Below, one piece after another: positions 30,341 through 38,901 of a DNA stretch of 64,000 nt; the stretch's first letter is position 1, and each line of letters opens with the position of its first letter. The notes beneath the pieces were generated by a model. That model was not told the DNA's origin. It saw only the letters and a list, made by a program, of their open reading frames with translations, and ran no database searches. The DNA is from Aquamicrobium sp. LC103 (GTDB lineage: Bacteria > Pseudomonadota > Alphaproteobacteria > Rhizobiales > Rhizobiaceae): assembly GCF_001014615.2 (NCBI RefSeq), contig NZ_LBCQ02000004.1, positions 62,001 to 126,000 on the forward strand, written 5' to 3'. The translations under genes and the position numbers were made by a program.

Positions 30341-30541
30341 CTTTGCCAAATCACGCAGGCGCTTCGCTACCTTATACGCTGCGAAGGTTACGGCTCCGGT
30401 ACGCAATACCTGTTCCGGAGCAGCGAGACGGTTTGCGACGTCCGCCTCGCAGTCCGTTCTACAGGGACATCGTTACCGCGTGGTTAGCGAGACCTTAAAC
30501 AAATCTAAATTTTTAATTTTTCTGGGTTAACGGAGGGCTCG

Positions 30542-31426
30542 TTATCCGACATCCCCGCGCAGGAACTTGATGATGCCGGAAAAATCCGTCCCGCCATGGC
30601 CGAGCGCGTTGAAGAGCGCGTAGAGCTGCATGGCTTCGGCACCCAGCGGCGTGACCGCGCCGGCGCCCTGGGCCGCCTCCTGCGCGAGCTTCAGATCCTT
30701 CAGCATCAGCGCGGCGGCGAAGCCCGGCTTGTAGTCGCGGTTGGCGGGCGAGGTCGGCACCGGTCCCGGCACCGGGCAATAGGTGTTGATCGACCAGCAC
30801 TGGCCGGACGAGGTGGAGGCCACGTCGAACAGCGCCTGATGCGACAGGCCGAGCTTTTCCGCGAGCACGAAGGCCTCGCCGACTCCGATCATCGAGATGC
30901 CGAGGATCATGTTGTTGCAGATCTTGGCCGCCTGGCCGGCGCCGGCGTCGCCGCAATGGACGATGCGGCCGGCCATCGGTTGCAGGATCGGCTCGGCCCT
31001 GTCGAAGGCGTCTTTCGAGCCGCCGGCCATGAAGGTGAGGGTGCCCGCCTCCGCGCCGCCGACACCGCCCGAGACGGGCGCGTCGATGGAGAGCATGCCC
31101 GCCTCGGAAGCGATCGCGTGGGCCTTGCGCGCGGAATCGACGTCGATCGTCGAGGAATCGATGAAGAGCGTGCCCTTCGCCGCCTGGCCGATTATCTCGC
31201 CATAGACGGCGAGGACGTGCTTGCCGGCCGGCAGCATGGTGACGACCACCTCCGCATCCTCGAGCGCGGCAATGGCATCGGCCATGACCGTTACGCCGTG
31301 CTCGCGCGCGACGGTCAGGTTTTCGGGCACGAGGTCGAAGCCCTGCACCGCATGACCGGCCTTCACGAGATTGGCGGCCATCGGATTGCCCATGTTGCCG
31401 AGGCCGATGAATGCGATGGTGGTCAT
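30542..31426 (-). CDS. mmsB: 3-hydroxyisobutyrate dehydrogenase
   Basis: The enzyme oxidises 3-hydroxyisobutyrate to methylmalonate semialdehyde with NAD in valine catabolism. The 294-residue product begins with the nucleotide-binding motif FIGLGNMGNPMAANLVKAGH, has the substrate-binding DAPVSGGVGGAEAGTL near residue 117 and the catalytic Lys in GQAAKICNNMIL near residue 168. Length is normal. GGAGGA lies five bases before the ATG. It is downstream of, and co-oriented with, an isobutyryl-CoA-type dehydrogenase, the enzyme three steps earlier in the same pathway; a repeat element lies between the two. Confidence 0.93.
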   Translation of the reverse strand: MTTIAFIGLGNMGNPMAANLVKAGHAVQGFDLVPENLTVAREHGVTVMADAIAALEDAEVVVTMLPAGKHVLAVYGEIIGQAAKGTLFIDSSTIDVDSARKAHAIASEAGMLSIDAPVSGGVGGAEAGTLTFMAGGSKDAFDRAEPILQPMAGRIVHCGDAGAGQAAKICNNMILGISMIGVGEAFVLAEKLGLSHQALFDVASTSSGQCWSINTYCPVPGPVPTSPANRDYKPGFAAALMLKDLKLAQEAAQGAGAVTPLGAEAMQLYALFNALGHGGTDFSGIIKFLRGDVG

Positions 31427-31440
31427 GGGTTCCTCCGGGG

Positions 31441-31571
31441 ATTAGGGGATTAGGGGAGTAGGGGATTAAGGGAGTAGGGGAGCAGAGGTCGGGAAGCCGT
31501 CCCTGGATGGCGACGGGAACTGTCGGAAACGTGCGGGCTGCCGAACATACTCCCTTACTCCCTTAATCCCT
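31441..31571. repeat. Inverted 8-bp tandem arrays (empty cassette-like element)
   Basis: At 31441-31488 six 8-bp units run head to tail (ATTAGGGG twice, AGTAGGGG, ATTAAGGG, AGTAGGGG, AGCAGAGG). At 31548-31571 three units in the opposite orientation follow (TACTCCCT twice, TAATCCCT). The roughly 60 bp between the arrays hold no gene. The layout mirrors the short-unit arrays that flank the S23/IVP gene at 2282-2741. It separates the acyl-CoA dehydrogenase gene from mmsB. Confidence 0.8.
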
Positions 31572-32737
31572 CACCTCCCGATCAGATTCCGCGCGATGAT
31601 GACGCGCATGATTTCGTTGGTGCCTTCGAGAATCTGGTGGACGCGCAGGTCGCGCACCAGCTTCTCGACGCCATATTCGTGCAGGTAGCCGTAGCCGCCG
31701 TGGATCTGCAGCGCCTCGTTGGCGATGTCGAAACAGGTGTCGGTGACGAAGCGCTTGGCCATCGCCGACCATTTCGAGGCGTCGTGCGCCTTGCGGTCGA
31801 GCTTGGAAGCTGCGGTGTAGAGCATCACGCGCGAGGCCTGCAGCTCGGTCTCCATGTCGGCGAGCTTGAACTGCAGCGCCTGGAACTGGTCGATCGCCTT
31901 GCCGAACGCCTCGCGCTCGCCGGCATAGGCGAGCGCCTTGTCGAGCGCGGCCTGGGCGCCGCCGAGCGAGCAGGCGGCGATGTTGAGCCGGCCGCCGTCG
32001 AGCCCGGCCATGGCGATGCCGAAGCCCTTGCCTTCGCCGGAGAGAAGGTTCTCCGCGGGCACCCTGCAATCCTCGAAGATCACCTGCCGGGTGGGTTGGA
32101 TGTGCCAGCCCATCTTGCTCTCGCTAGGACCGAAGGAGAGGCCGGGCGCGTCCTTCGGCACGACGATGGTGGAGATGCCCTTGGGGCCTTCCTCGCCGGT
32201 GCGGACCATGGCGACGTAGACGTCGGATTCGCCGGCGCCCGAAATGAACTGCTTGGTGCCGTTGAGCACGTAGTCGCCGCCCGAGCGCACGGCGCGCGTC
32301 TTCAGCGCGGCGGCGTCGGAGCCCGCGCCCGGCTCGGTGAGGCAGTAGCTCGCCAGCCATTCCATCGAGGTCAGTCGCGGCAGGAAGCGCCGGCGCTGCT
32401 CCTCGTCGCCGAATATATCGATCATCCACGACGCCATGTTGTGGATGGAGATGAAGGAGGAGAAGCCCGGGCAGGCGGCGGCCAGCGCCTCGAAGATCAG
32501 CACGGCGTCGAGCCGGCCGAGCCCCGAGCCGCCGACATCCTCGCGCACATAGATGCCGCCGAAGCCGAGCGTTCCGGTTTCGCGGACGACGTTTGCCGGG
32601 AAATATTTCTCCTTGTCCCAGTCGAGCGCGTATGGCGCGACCCGGTCGGCGGCGAAGGCCGCCGTCATCTCCTGTATCGCGCGCTGATCCTGGTTGAGCT
32701 CGAACTGGCTCGCGCCGGCGTCCGCCGCAGCATCCAT
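31571..32737 (-). CDS. Isobutyryl-CoA-type acyl-CoA dehydrogenase
   Basis: An FAD-dependent acyl-CoA dehydrogenase, by context probably acting on isobutyryl-CoA from valine, passing electrons to ETF. The 388-residue product shows WLASYCLTEPGAGSDAAALK near residue 130, FISGAGESDVYV, and near the C-terminus YGYLHEYGVEKLVRDLRVHQ followed by ILEGTNEIMR, where the Glu of EGTNE is the usual catalytic base. The start at 32737 has GGGAGG before it. mmsB lies downstream on the same strand. The enoyl-CoA hydratase and semialdehyde dehydrogenase of the pathway are not in the window. Confidence 0.9.
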   Translation of the reverse strand: MDAAADAGASQFELNQDQRAIQEMTAAFAADRVAPYALDWDKEKYFPANVVRETGTLGFGGIYVREDVGGSGLGRLDAVLIFEALAAACPGFSSFISIHNMASWMIDIFGDEEQRRRFLPRLTSMEWLASYCLTEPGAGSDAAALKTRAVRSGGDYVLNGTKQFISGAGESDVYVAMVRTGEEGPKGISTIVVPKDAPGLSFGPSESKMGWHIQPTRQVIFEDCRVPAENLLSGEGKGFGIAMAGLDGGRLNIAACSLGGAQAALDKALAYAGEREAFGKAIDQFQALQFKLADMETELQASRVMLYTAASKLDRKAHDASKWSAMAKRFVTDTCFDIANEALQIHGGYGYLHEYGVEKLVRDLRVHQILEGTNEIMRVIIARNLIGR

Positions 32738-32887
32738 GGCAACCTCCCGCAAGGCCGCAGCCTCGTATTGCTTGTGCTCGACCGGCAATTTAGACCATTG
32801 GGCAGGCTGTGCAATGCGCCGCCTCCGCAAAGACGTTGTGCGGAGATGCGACAACGGAAGGTGCAAGATGTCGAGAGCTGGAATTTG

Positions 32888-34357
32888 ATGGCGCGGGCGA
32901 TCATGCTGCAGGGTACCGGCTCCGATGTCGGCAAGACGCTGCTGGTGGCGGGGCTGTGCCGGCTGGCGCGCAACCGCGGCCTGCGCGTGAAGCCGTTCAA
33001 GCCGCAGAACATGTCGAACAACGCCGCCGTGGCCGATATACCGGGCTCCGCGATGGGCGGCGAGATCGGCCGCGCGCAATGGCTGCAGGCTCTCGCCTCC
33101 GGGGTCGAGCCGACGGTCGACATGAACCCGGTGCTCCTGAAGCCGCAATCCGACATCGGCTCGCAGATCGTGGTGCAGGGCAGGGTCCATGGCGAGGCGC
33201 GGGCGCGCGACTACCAGCGTCTCAAGGCGACGCTGATGGATGCCGTCATGCAGTCCTGGGAAAGGCTCCGCGAGGATGCCGATCTCGTCGTCGTCGAAGG
33301 CGCCGGCTCGCCGGCCGAGATCAACCTGCGGCCGCGCGACATCGCCAATATGGGGTTCGCGACGCGGGCCGGCGTTCCGGTCGTGCTGGTGGGCGACATC
33401 GACCGGGGCGGGGTGATCGCGGCGATCGCCGGCACGCATCTCATCCTGCCGGAGGAAGATCGCGCGATGATCGCCGGCTACCTGATCAACAAGTTCCGCG
33501 GCGACGTCACGCTGTTCGATGACGGGCTCGAGGCGATCACGCGCTTCACCGGCTGGCGCTCCTTCGGCGTCGTGCCGTGGCTGCGCGAGGCCGCGCTCCT
33601 GCCGTCGGAGGATTCCGTCATCCTCGAACGGGTGAGCCGCGGCGAGGAGAAGGCGTTCCGGATCGCGGTGCCGATGCTGTCGCGGATCGCCAATTTCGAC
33701 GATCTCGATCCCCTTCGGGCCGAGGCGAATGTGGAGGTGGTGTTCGTGCCGCCGGGCGAGAGGCTGCCGCGCGATGCCGGGCTCGTGGTCATTCCCGGCT
33801 CGAAATCGACCATCGCCGACCTGGCGATGTTGCGCGAGAACGGCTGGGACGCCGACCTTGCAGCGCACCGCCGACGCGGCGGCCACGTCGTCGGGCTGTG
33901 CGGCGGCTACCAGATGCTGGGGCGAAGCGTGACCGATCCGCAGGGAATAGAAGGCGCGAGCCGTGAGGCGGAAGGGCTCGGCCTGCTCGACGTCGAGACC
34001 GTGCTGGAGCCGGAAAAGACGGTGCGCAACGTGGCGGCGCATTCGCTGGCCTTCGACGAGCCGCTTTCCGGCTACGAAATTCATCTCGGCCGCACCTCGG
34101 GCGCGGATTGCCTGCGCCCGCCGGTGACGATCGACGGCGTTGCCGACGGCGCCGCCTCGCCGGACGGGCGGGTCTGGGGCACCTATCTGCACGGGATCTT
34201 CGCCGCCGACGGTTTCCGCAGGCAGTTCCTGGAGAGCCTCGGTGTCAGGGGCGCGGGCGTCGACTATCGCGCCGAGATCGAGCGCGCGCTCGACGCGATA
34301 GCCTCGCATCTGGAAACCCATGTCGATTGCGAGGCGCTTTTCGCTGCCGCCCGATAG
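32888..34357 (+). CDS. cobQ: Cobyric acid synthase
   Basis: CobQ amidates four carboxylates of adenosyl-cobyrinic acid a,c-diamide, using glutamine and ATP, in cobalamin synthesis. The 489-residue product has the N-terminal P-loop-like GTGSDVGKTLLVAGLCRLA, FKPQNMSNNAAV and the glutaminase domain with the nucleophile Cys in VVGLCGGYQMLG near residue 338 and the His of WGTYLHGIF near residue 434. Length is typical. No other cob gene lies nearby. It diverges from the acyl-CoA dehydrogenase over 150 bp in which I see no cobalamin riboswitch. Confidence 0.94.
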   Translation: MARAIMLQGTGSDVGKTLLVAGLCRLARNRGLRVKPFKPQNMSNNAAVADIPGSAMGGEIGRAQWLQALASGVEPTVDMNPVLLKPQSDIGSQIVVQGRVHGEARARDYQRLKATLMDAVMQSWERLREDADLVVVEGAGSPAEINLRPRDIANMGFATRAGVPVVLVGDIDRGGVIAAIAGTHLILPEEDRAMIAGYLINKFRGDVTLFDDGLEAITRFTGWRSFGVVPWLREAALLPSEDSVILERVSRGEEKAFRIAVPMLSRIANFDDLDPLRAEANVEVVFVPPGERLPRDAGLVVIPGSKSTIADLAMLRENGWDADLAAHRRRGGHVVGLCGGYQMLGRSVTDPQGIEGASREAEGLGLLDVETVLEPEKTVRNVAAHSLAFDEPLSGYEIHLGRTSGADCLRPPVTIDGVADGAASPDGRVWGTYLHGIFAADGFRRQFLESLGVRGAGVDYRAEIERALDAIASHLETHVDCEALFAAAR

Positions 34358-34421
34358 GATGAGAAGTCGAATCCGGTTTCTATCCTAAGCGGCTGTTCCC
34401 AAAGTGGATTCGGCGTCGCCG

Positions 34422-34850
34422 TCAGGGCTTCTCGTCGGCTTTCGGCCAATAGGTGCCGAAGCACCAGACATTGCCTTCCGGATCGCGGCAGATGAACTCG
34501 CGGCTGCCATAGTCGCGATCGACGAGCTCCTCCTCGATGGTCGCGCCGGCGGCGCTTGCGCGCCGATAGAGCGCGTCGGCGTCGTCGACGGCGATGTAGA
34601 GCGATTTGCCGCCGGTCGCGGCCGGACCGCCGACGATGTCGCCATATTCGTCCTCGCGCGCCTGGCCCACCATGATGATCGAGGAGCCAAAGGCGAGCTC
34701 GGCATGCTGCACGGTGCCCTTGTCGTCCTTGTAGCTGGCGCGCACGGTGAAGCCGAAGGCCTCGCCGAGCCAGTCGATCATCCTGGCGGCGTCGCGGAAG
34801 CGGAAGGTCGCGTAGATGCGCGGCGGTTCGATCGGTTTGAAGTCTGGCAT
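34422..34850 (-). CDS. VOC-family (glyoxalase/bleomycin-resistance-like) protein
   Basis: The 142-residue product has the paired beta-alpha-beta-beta-beta modules of the VOC superfamily: ATFRFRDAARMIDWLGEAFG near residue 14, HAELAFGSSIIMVGQ, VDDADALYRRASAAGA and SREFICRDPEGNVWCFGTYW. It resembles the PhnB-like/glyoxalase group; substrate is unknown. The start at 34850 has AAGGAG six bases upstream. It lies 74 bp downstream of an AraC-type regulator on the same strand and could be part of its transcript. Confidence 0.85.
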   Translation of the reverse strand: MPDFKPIEPPRIYATFRFRDAARMIDWLGEAFGFTVRASYKDDKGTVQHAELAFGSSIIMVGQAREDEYGDIVGGPAATGGKSLYIAVDDADALYRRASAAGATIEEELVDRDYGSREFICRDPEGNVWCFGTYWPKADEKP

Positions 34851-34924
34851 CGTCGTCTCCTTTGATGCTGAAGGAAGACGCAGACTGGCAGGTTTCGGTT
34901 CCGCGCTATTGAAGAAATGTAACC

Positions 34925-35776
34925 TCAGCGGAATGCCGACAGCCATGCCGCGGGCGTCGCCCCGGCAAGCTCGGAGAATTCGCGCACCAGATGCGCCTGG
35001 TCGGCATAGCCGGCGGCCGCGGCGATATCGGCCCAGCCCCTTTCGCGCCCGCCCGACGCCAGCGCCTGCGCGCGGTTGAAGCGGACGATGCGCGCGACCG
35101 CCTTCGGCGCGCAGCCGATCTCCTCGCGGAAACGCCCGGCAAGATGCTTCCGGCTCCAGCCGGCCTCCTCGGCGATGCGCGCCATCGTCACGCGCCCGCC
35201 GGACGCGACGATCCTGGCATAGGCCCGTCCGGTGGCCGCGCAGGCGAGGGGAGCCGTACGCAGGCGGGTTTCGAGGAAATCCTCCGCGATGTCGAAACGC
35301 GTCTCCCAATCGGCCTCCTCTCCGAGCCGGTCGCTCAGGCGGAGGAGATCCCGATCCGCGAGGTCGTCGAGGGGGACCATCCTGTCGGCAAGTTCCGACA
35401 GCGGGAATCTGAAGAAGCGCCGCGCGCCGGGCGGCGTGAAATTGACCTGCAGGCAATGGGTGGTGCCCGGCGAGCGGATATGCACCGGTCCGCCATAGAG
35501 CCCGGCCGAGAAGCTTCCAAACCGCTCGTCGCTCGAAGGCGCGCGCCCGAGGGCGATCTCATACGGGGCGCCGAAGGAGACGATCAGCGGGATGTCGAGC
35601 GAAGCGGTCTCGGTCATGCTGGTTCGAAGGCCGGAACGCTCGCGATAGATCACGATCCTCGACACGAGGCCGGCCATGCCGGGCGGAGACGTGCGCTCGT
35701 GCATGACGAAACCGTCGCGCTCGATCACGGTCGTGGGCGGGCGAGCTGGGTGAGACGCGGCGGTGAGCTGGTCCAT
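34925..35776 (-). CDS. AraC-family transcriptional regulator
   Basis: The 283-residue product has an N-terminal ligand-sensing region (about residues 1-180, with PGTTHCLQVNFTPPGARRFF) and a C-terminal AraC DNA-binding domain with two helix-turn-helix motifs: MARIAEEAGWSRKHLAGRFR and WADIAAAAGYADQAHLVREF. The usual family closing motif (AGATPAAW) is present. Likely targets are itself and the VOC gene downstream. It ends 74 bp before that gene; upstream lies the convergent-side TSUP gene on the same strand with a 39-bp gap. Confidence 0.88.
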   Translation of the reverse strand: MDQLTAASHPARPPTTVIERDGFVMHERTSPPGMAGLVSRIVIYRERSGLRTSMTETASLDIPLIVSFGAPYEIALGRAPSSDERFGSFSAGLYGGPVHIRSPGTTHCLQVNFTPPGARRFFRFPLSELADRMVPLDDLADRDLLRLSDRLGEEADWETRFDIAEDFLETRLRTAPLACAATGRAYARIVASGGRVTMARIAEEAGWSRKHLAGRFREEIGCAPKAVARIVRFNRAQALASGGRERGWADIAAAAGYADQAHLVREFSELAGATPAAWLSAFR

Positions 35777-35815
35777 GGCAGGCGATGATATGGCGAAACG
35801 CCGGCGCCGGCAAAG

Positions 35816-36571
35816 CTAGTAGAAATAGAGCCGGATCGCCAGCACGATGCAGGTGGTGACCAGCAGAGGCTTGATCAGCTTGGCGCCGCTCTTCATGGCG
35901 AGGCCGGCGCCGACCCTCGCGCCGAGAAACGCGCAGGCGCCCATCATCAGGCCGATCTTCCAGGAAACGACGCCGACGGCGGCGAAGGCAGCGAAGCCGC
36001 CGAGATTGGAGGCGAAGTTGAGAAACTTGGTGTGGGCGGTCGCCTTCAGCACGCCGTAGCCGACGAGCGTGACGAAGGCCAACATGAAGAACGAGCCGGT
36101 GCCGGGACCGAAGACGCCGTCGTAGAAGCCGATCACGGGGACGATCGTTGCGCCGAACAGGAAGGGCGCGACGCGCTGGTGGCGGTCGACGTCGTCCATG
36201 TTGGGCTTGACGGCGAAGAACAGCGCGATCGCCACCAGCATCGGCGGCAGGACCGCCTGAAGCAGGCCGCCGGGCAGGATCGTCGCGAGCATCGCGCCCG
36301 CCACCGCGCCGAGGAAGGAGGCGGCCGCGAAGGGCAGTTGCCGCCTGATGTCGACATGCCCCCTGGAGGCGTAGGCCATGGTCGCCGATGCCGAGCCGAA
36401 CAGCGATTGCAGCTTGTTGGTGCCGAGCGCTTCCACCGGGGAGAAGCCGGCGAGCAGCAGCACCGGGACGGTGATGAGGCCACCGCCGCCGGCGATCGAA
36501 TCGATGAAGCCCGCGAAGAAGGCTGCCGCGGCGAGCAGCAGGATGATTTCCCAGGCGAGTTCGGAGAACAT
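35816..36571 (-). CDS. TSUP family (TauE/SafE) membrane exporter
   Basis: The 251-residue product has seven or eight hydrophobic segments and the two family repeats: FAGFIDSIAGGGGLITVPVL near residue 18 and GFYDGVFGPGTGSFFMLAF near residue 146. Members export sulfite, sulfonates or related organosulfur anions. The start at 36571 (MFSELAWEI) gives the usual length; the frame is open upstream, but that stretch crosses a palindromic repeat and the divergent TerB-domain gene. A link to the Soe-type operon 8 kb away is possible but not shown. Confidence 0.88.
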   Translation of the reverse strand: MFSELAWEIILLLAAAAFFAGFIDSIAGGGGLITVPVLLLAGFSPVEALGTNKLQSLFGSASATMAYASRGHVDIRRQLPFAAASFLGAVAGAMLATILPGGLLQAVLPPMLVAIALFFAVKPNMDDVDRHQRVAPFLFGATIVPVIGFYDGVFGPGTGSFFMLAFVTLVGYGVLKATAHTKFLNFASNLGGFAAFAAVGVVSWKIGLMMGACAFLGARVGAGLAMKSGAKLIKPLLVTTCIVLAIRLYFY

Positions 36572-36666
36572 GGAGAGAGGCTCTGTGAGGTGACGGCAGC
36601 GCTTCGACCACAGCCGGGCGGTTTGCGCAAGCGCGATTTCAGGCCAGGTCACCATGCGTCGGACCG

Positions 36667-36709
36667 ACCGAAAACCGGATTCCAGTTTTCGGTTAGATGC
36701 TCTAGCATC
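36667..36709. repeat. Two small palindromes in the TSUP/TerB divergent region
   Basis: ACCGAAAAC (36667-36675) pairs with GTTTTCGGT (36685-36693), and GATGCTCTAGCATC (36696-36709) forms a second, almost continuous palindrome. Both lie 24 to 66 bp before the TerB-domain gene. The first belongs to the common rhizobial CCGAAAACCGG-type intergenic repeat. Confidence 0.7.
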
Positions 36710-36732
36710 GGGGAAAGATTCTGGAGGCGCGC

Positions 36733-37158
36733 ATGGCATTCGGGCTGATTTCGAAACTGAAGGAGCTTTTCGACGGCGACCCCGCCGTCCGCAAGGTCGC
36801 CGACGATCCGGCGCTGACGGCGGAACTGCTGCTGCTCTTCCGCATGATCCTGGCCGATGGCGAGGTCAAGGACGGCGAGATGGAGGCGTTGAGGCGCATC
36901 TGCCAGGACGCTTTCGGCATCGAGGGCGGGCAGCTTCAGGACGTGCTGCGCTTCCTGCAGGATTTCGGCTACGAGACTTCGACAACGCAGGCGCTCGCCA
37001 TATTCGAGGAACTGCCGCACGAGCGGCGCGTGGCGCTGGCGCGTCACCTCGCCGACATAGCCAAGGCCGACGCCGATCTGAGCCGGCACGAAGTCCAGCT
37101 TCTGGCGCGCACGCTCGAGATGCTCGGCTTGCGGCCGAGGGACGTGGTGAGGGCTTAG
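36733..37158 (+). CDS. TerB-domain (tellurite resistance-like) protein
   Basis: The 141-residue all-helical product matches the TerB-like fold: LLLFRMILADGEVKDGEMEA near residue 34 and LADIAKADADLSRHEVQLL near residue 105, two internally similar halves with the acidic metal-binding residues. Such stand-alone TerB proteins are widespread in Rhizobiales; a role in tellurite resistance is not implied here, since no other ter genes are present. It is a single-gene unit, divergent from the TSUP gene and convergent with the ABC ATPase. Confidence 0.8.
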   Translation: MAFGLISKLKELFDGDPAVRKVADDPALTAELLLLFRMILADGEVKDGEMEALRRICQDAFGIEGGQLQDVLRFLQDFGYETSTTQALAIFEELPHERRVALARHLADIAKADADLSRHEVQLLARTLEMLGLRPRDVVRA

Positions 37159-37182
37159 GGCAGGTCAGGTTTCACCGAAACA

Positions 37183-37244
37183 CCCCTCCACCACTTCGTG
37201 GTCCTCCTCCGCTGCGGGCCCCCACAAGGAGGAGGGGAGTTTTT
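37183..37244 (+). terminator. Hairpin repeat with T-run after the TerB-domain gene
   Basis: CCCCTCC (37183-37189) pairs with GGAGGGG (37231-37237), with TCCTCC/GGAGGA pairing extending inside and a small ACCAC-TTC-GTGGT hairpin between, followed by AGTTTTT. It sits 25 bp beyond the stop codon, before the convergent ABC gene, and looks like a dispersed repeat serving as a terminator. Confidence 0.55.
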
Positions 37245-37254
37245 GATGCGGTTC

Positions 37255-38901
37255 CTAAGCGACGCCCTGTTCGCCCATGCGGCGCTTCAGCGCCCGGTGA
37301 AGGTCGGGCGCGGCCGCCACCAGCGCCCTGGCGGGGTCGGATTGCGGGTTGTCGAGCACTTCGCCGGTCCGGCCGCGTTCGACGATACGCCCCTCGTGCA
37401 TGACCATCACCTCGTCGGTGATGGCGCGGGCCACCGTCAGGTCGTGGGTGATGAAGAGATAGGCGATGCCGAGCCGCTGGTTGAGGTCGGCGAAGAGGTC
37501 GAGCACCTGCGCGCGGATCGACACGTCGAGGGCGGAGACGGGCTCGTCGGCAACGACGAGCCTCGGCCGGGTGATGATGGCGCGGGCGATCGACAGCCGC
37601 TGGCGCTGGCCGCCGGAGAATTCATGCGGATATTTGTCCATGTCGGATGCCGACAGGCCGACCTCGTGCAGGGCCGTCGCCACCATCTCGCGCCGCCGCG
37701 CCGGTGACGGCTTCTCCTCGAGAAGATGCAGCGGCTCGGCAACCAGCCGCTCGACCTCGTGGCGCGGGTTGAACGAGCCGTAGGGATCCTGGAAAACCAC
37801 CTGCATGTCGCGCCGGGCGGGTCGGAGCGCCGCCTCATCCATCGCGCTGACCTCCTGGCCGTTGAGCCGGATGGCGCCGGCGGTGGGCCGGTCGAGCGCG
37901 AGGATCATGCGGGCGAGCGTGGACTTGCCGCAGCCCGAGCGGCCGACGAGGGCGGTCGATTGCCCCGCCTGGAGCGTGAACGACACGCCGTCGACGGCGC
38001 GGAACGGCTCCGGCTTCGAGAAGAGGGAGACACGCCGGCCCGGATAGTCCCTGGTGACGTTCTCGACGGAGAGGAGGGGCGGCAGGTCCTCAAGGCTGCT
38101 GCCCCCCGCCGCAGGCCCGTGCTTCTTCCTGTCCGGCACGTGCATGGAGGCGCGGGCGAGCTGGCGGGTGTAGGGATGCTCCTGGCGCGACAGCGTCGGC
38201 GCGGTCTCGCCCGCCTCCATCACCTCGCCATGGCGCATGATGGTGATGCGGTCGGCCATGTCGGTGACGACGGCGAGGTCGTGCGAAATGAGCAGCAGGC
38301 CCATCCCGCGCTCCGAGACGAGGTCGCGCAGGAGATCGAGGATCTGGGCCTGCAGGACGACGTCGAGCGCGGTGGTGGGTTCGTCGGCGATCAGCAGCTT
38401 GGGATTCAGCGCGCAGGCGATCGCGATGACGACGCGCTGGCGCTGCCCGCCGGAAAGCTCGTGCGGATAGCGCGACAGCGGAAATTTGCTTTCCGGCAGG
38501 CCGACGCGGTCGAGCATGGCGCGCGCGCGCGCCTCCGCGTCCGCCCGGCTGGCGCCGGTGTGCCAGCGTATGCCTTCGGCGACCTGCTCGCCGATCGTCT
38601 TGACCGGGTTGAGCGCGGTCATCGGCTCCTGGAACACCATGCCGATGTCGTCGCCGCGCAGCCGGTTCATGGCGGCCTCGGGTGCCGCCAGGACGTCGAT
38701 GCCGTCGAAGGCGACGCGGCCCGTGGCGCGCGCCGCGTTGGGCAGGAGCCTCATCACGGCGAGCGCCGTCATCGACTTGCCGGAACCGGATTCGCCGACG
38801 AGCCCCATCACCTCGCCCTCCCCGATCGCGAGGTCGACGCCGTTCAGGATCGGAACGCCAGCGATGTCGAGCGACAGCTTTTCGATTTCGAGCAGGCTCA
38901 T
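37255..38901 (-). CDS. Peptide-type ABC importer, fused double ATPase
   Basis: This 548-residue protein joins two ABC ATPase domains that are separate DppD and DppF in E. coli. Domain 1 (about 1-255) has Walker A GESGSGKS and signature LSGGQRQR; domain 2 (about 280-540) has GRSGCGKS and FSGGQRQR, each with its own Walker B (LLIADEPTTALD and LVVADEPVSALD). It energises uptake of oligopeptides or similar solutes with the two permeases and binding protein encoded upstream. The ATG overlaps the permease stop by 4 bp. Such fusions are frequent in rhizobial PepT transporters. Confidence 0.93.
   Translation of the reverse strand: MSLLEIEKLSLDIAGVPILNGVDLAIGEGEVMGLVGESGSGKSMTALAVMRLLPNAARATGRVAFDGIDVLAAPEAAMNRLRGDDIGMVFQEPMTALNPVKTIGEQVAEGIRWHTGASRADAEARARAMLDRVGLPESKFPLSRYPHELSGGQRQRVVIAIACALNPKLLIADEPTTALDVVLQAQILDLLRDLVSERGMGLLLISHDLAVVTDMADRITIMRHGEVMEAGETAPTLSRQEHPYTRQLARASMHVPDRKKHGPAAGGSSLEDLPPLLSVENVTRDYPGRRVSLFSKPEPFRAVDGVSFTLQAGQSTALVGRSGCGKSTLARMILALDRPTAGAIRLNGQEVSAMDEAALRPARRDMQVVFQDPYGSFNPRHEVERLVAEPLHLLEEKPSPARRREMVATALHEVGLSASDMDKYPHEFSGGQRQRLSIARAIITRPRLVVADEPVSALDVSIRAQVLDLFADLNQRLGIAYLFITHDLTVARAITDEVMVMHEGRIVERGRTGEVLDNPQSDPARALVAAAPDLHRALKRRMGEQGVA

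Noticed and set aside
32738-32887. Cobalamin riboswitch upstream of cobQ
   Set aside because: The gap is only 150 bp and no B12-box-like conserved core was found.
36572-36739. Longer TSUP exporter starting at 36739
   Set aside because: The extra 56 residues cross a palindromic repeat and the start of the divergent TerB-domain gene and are not family-like.
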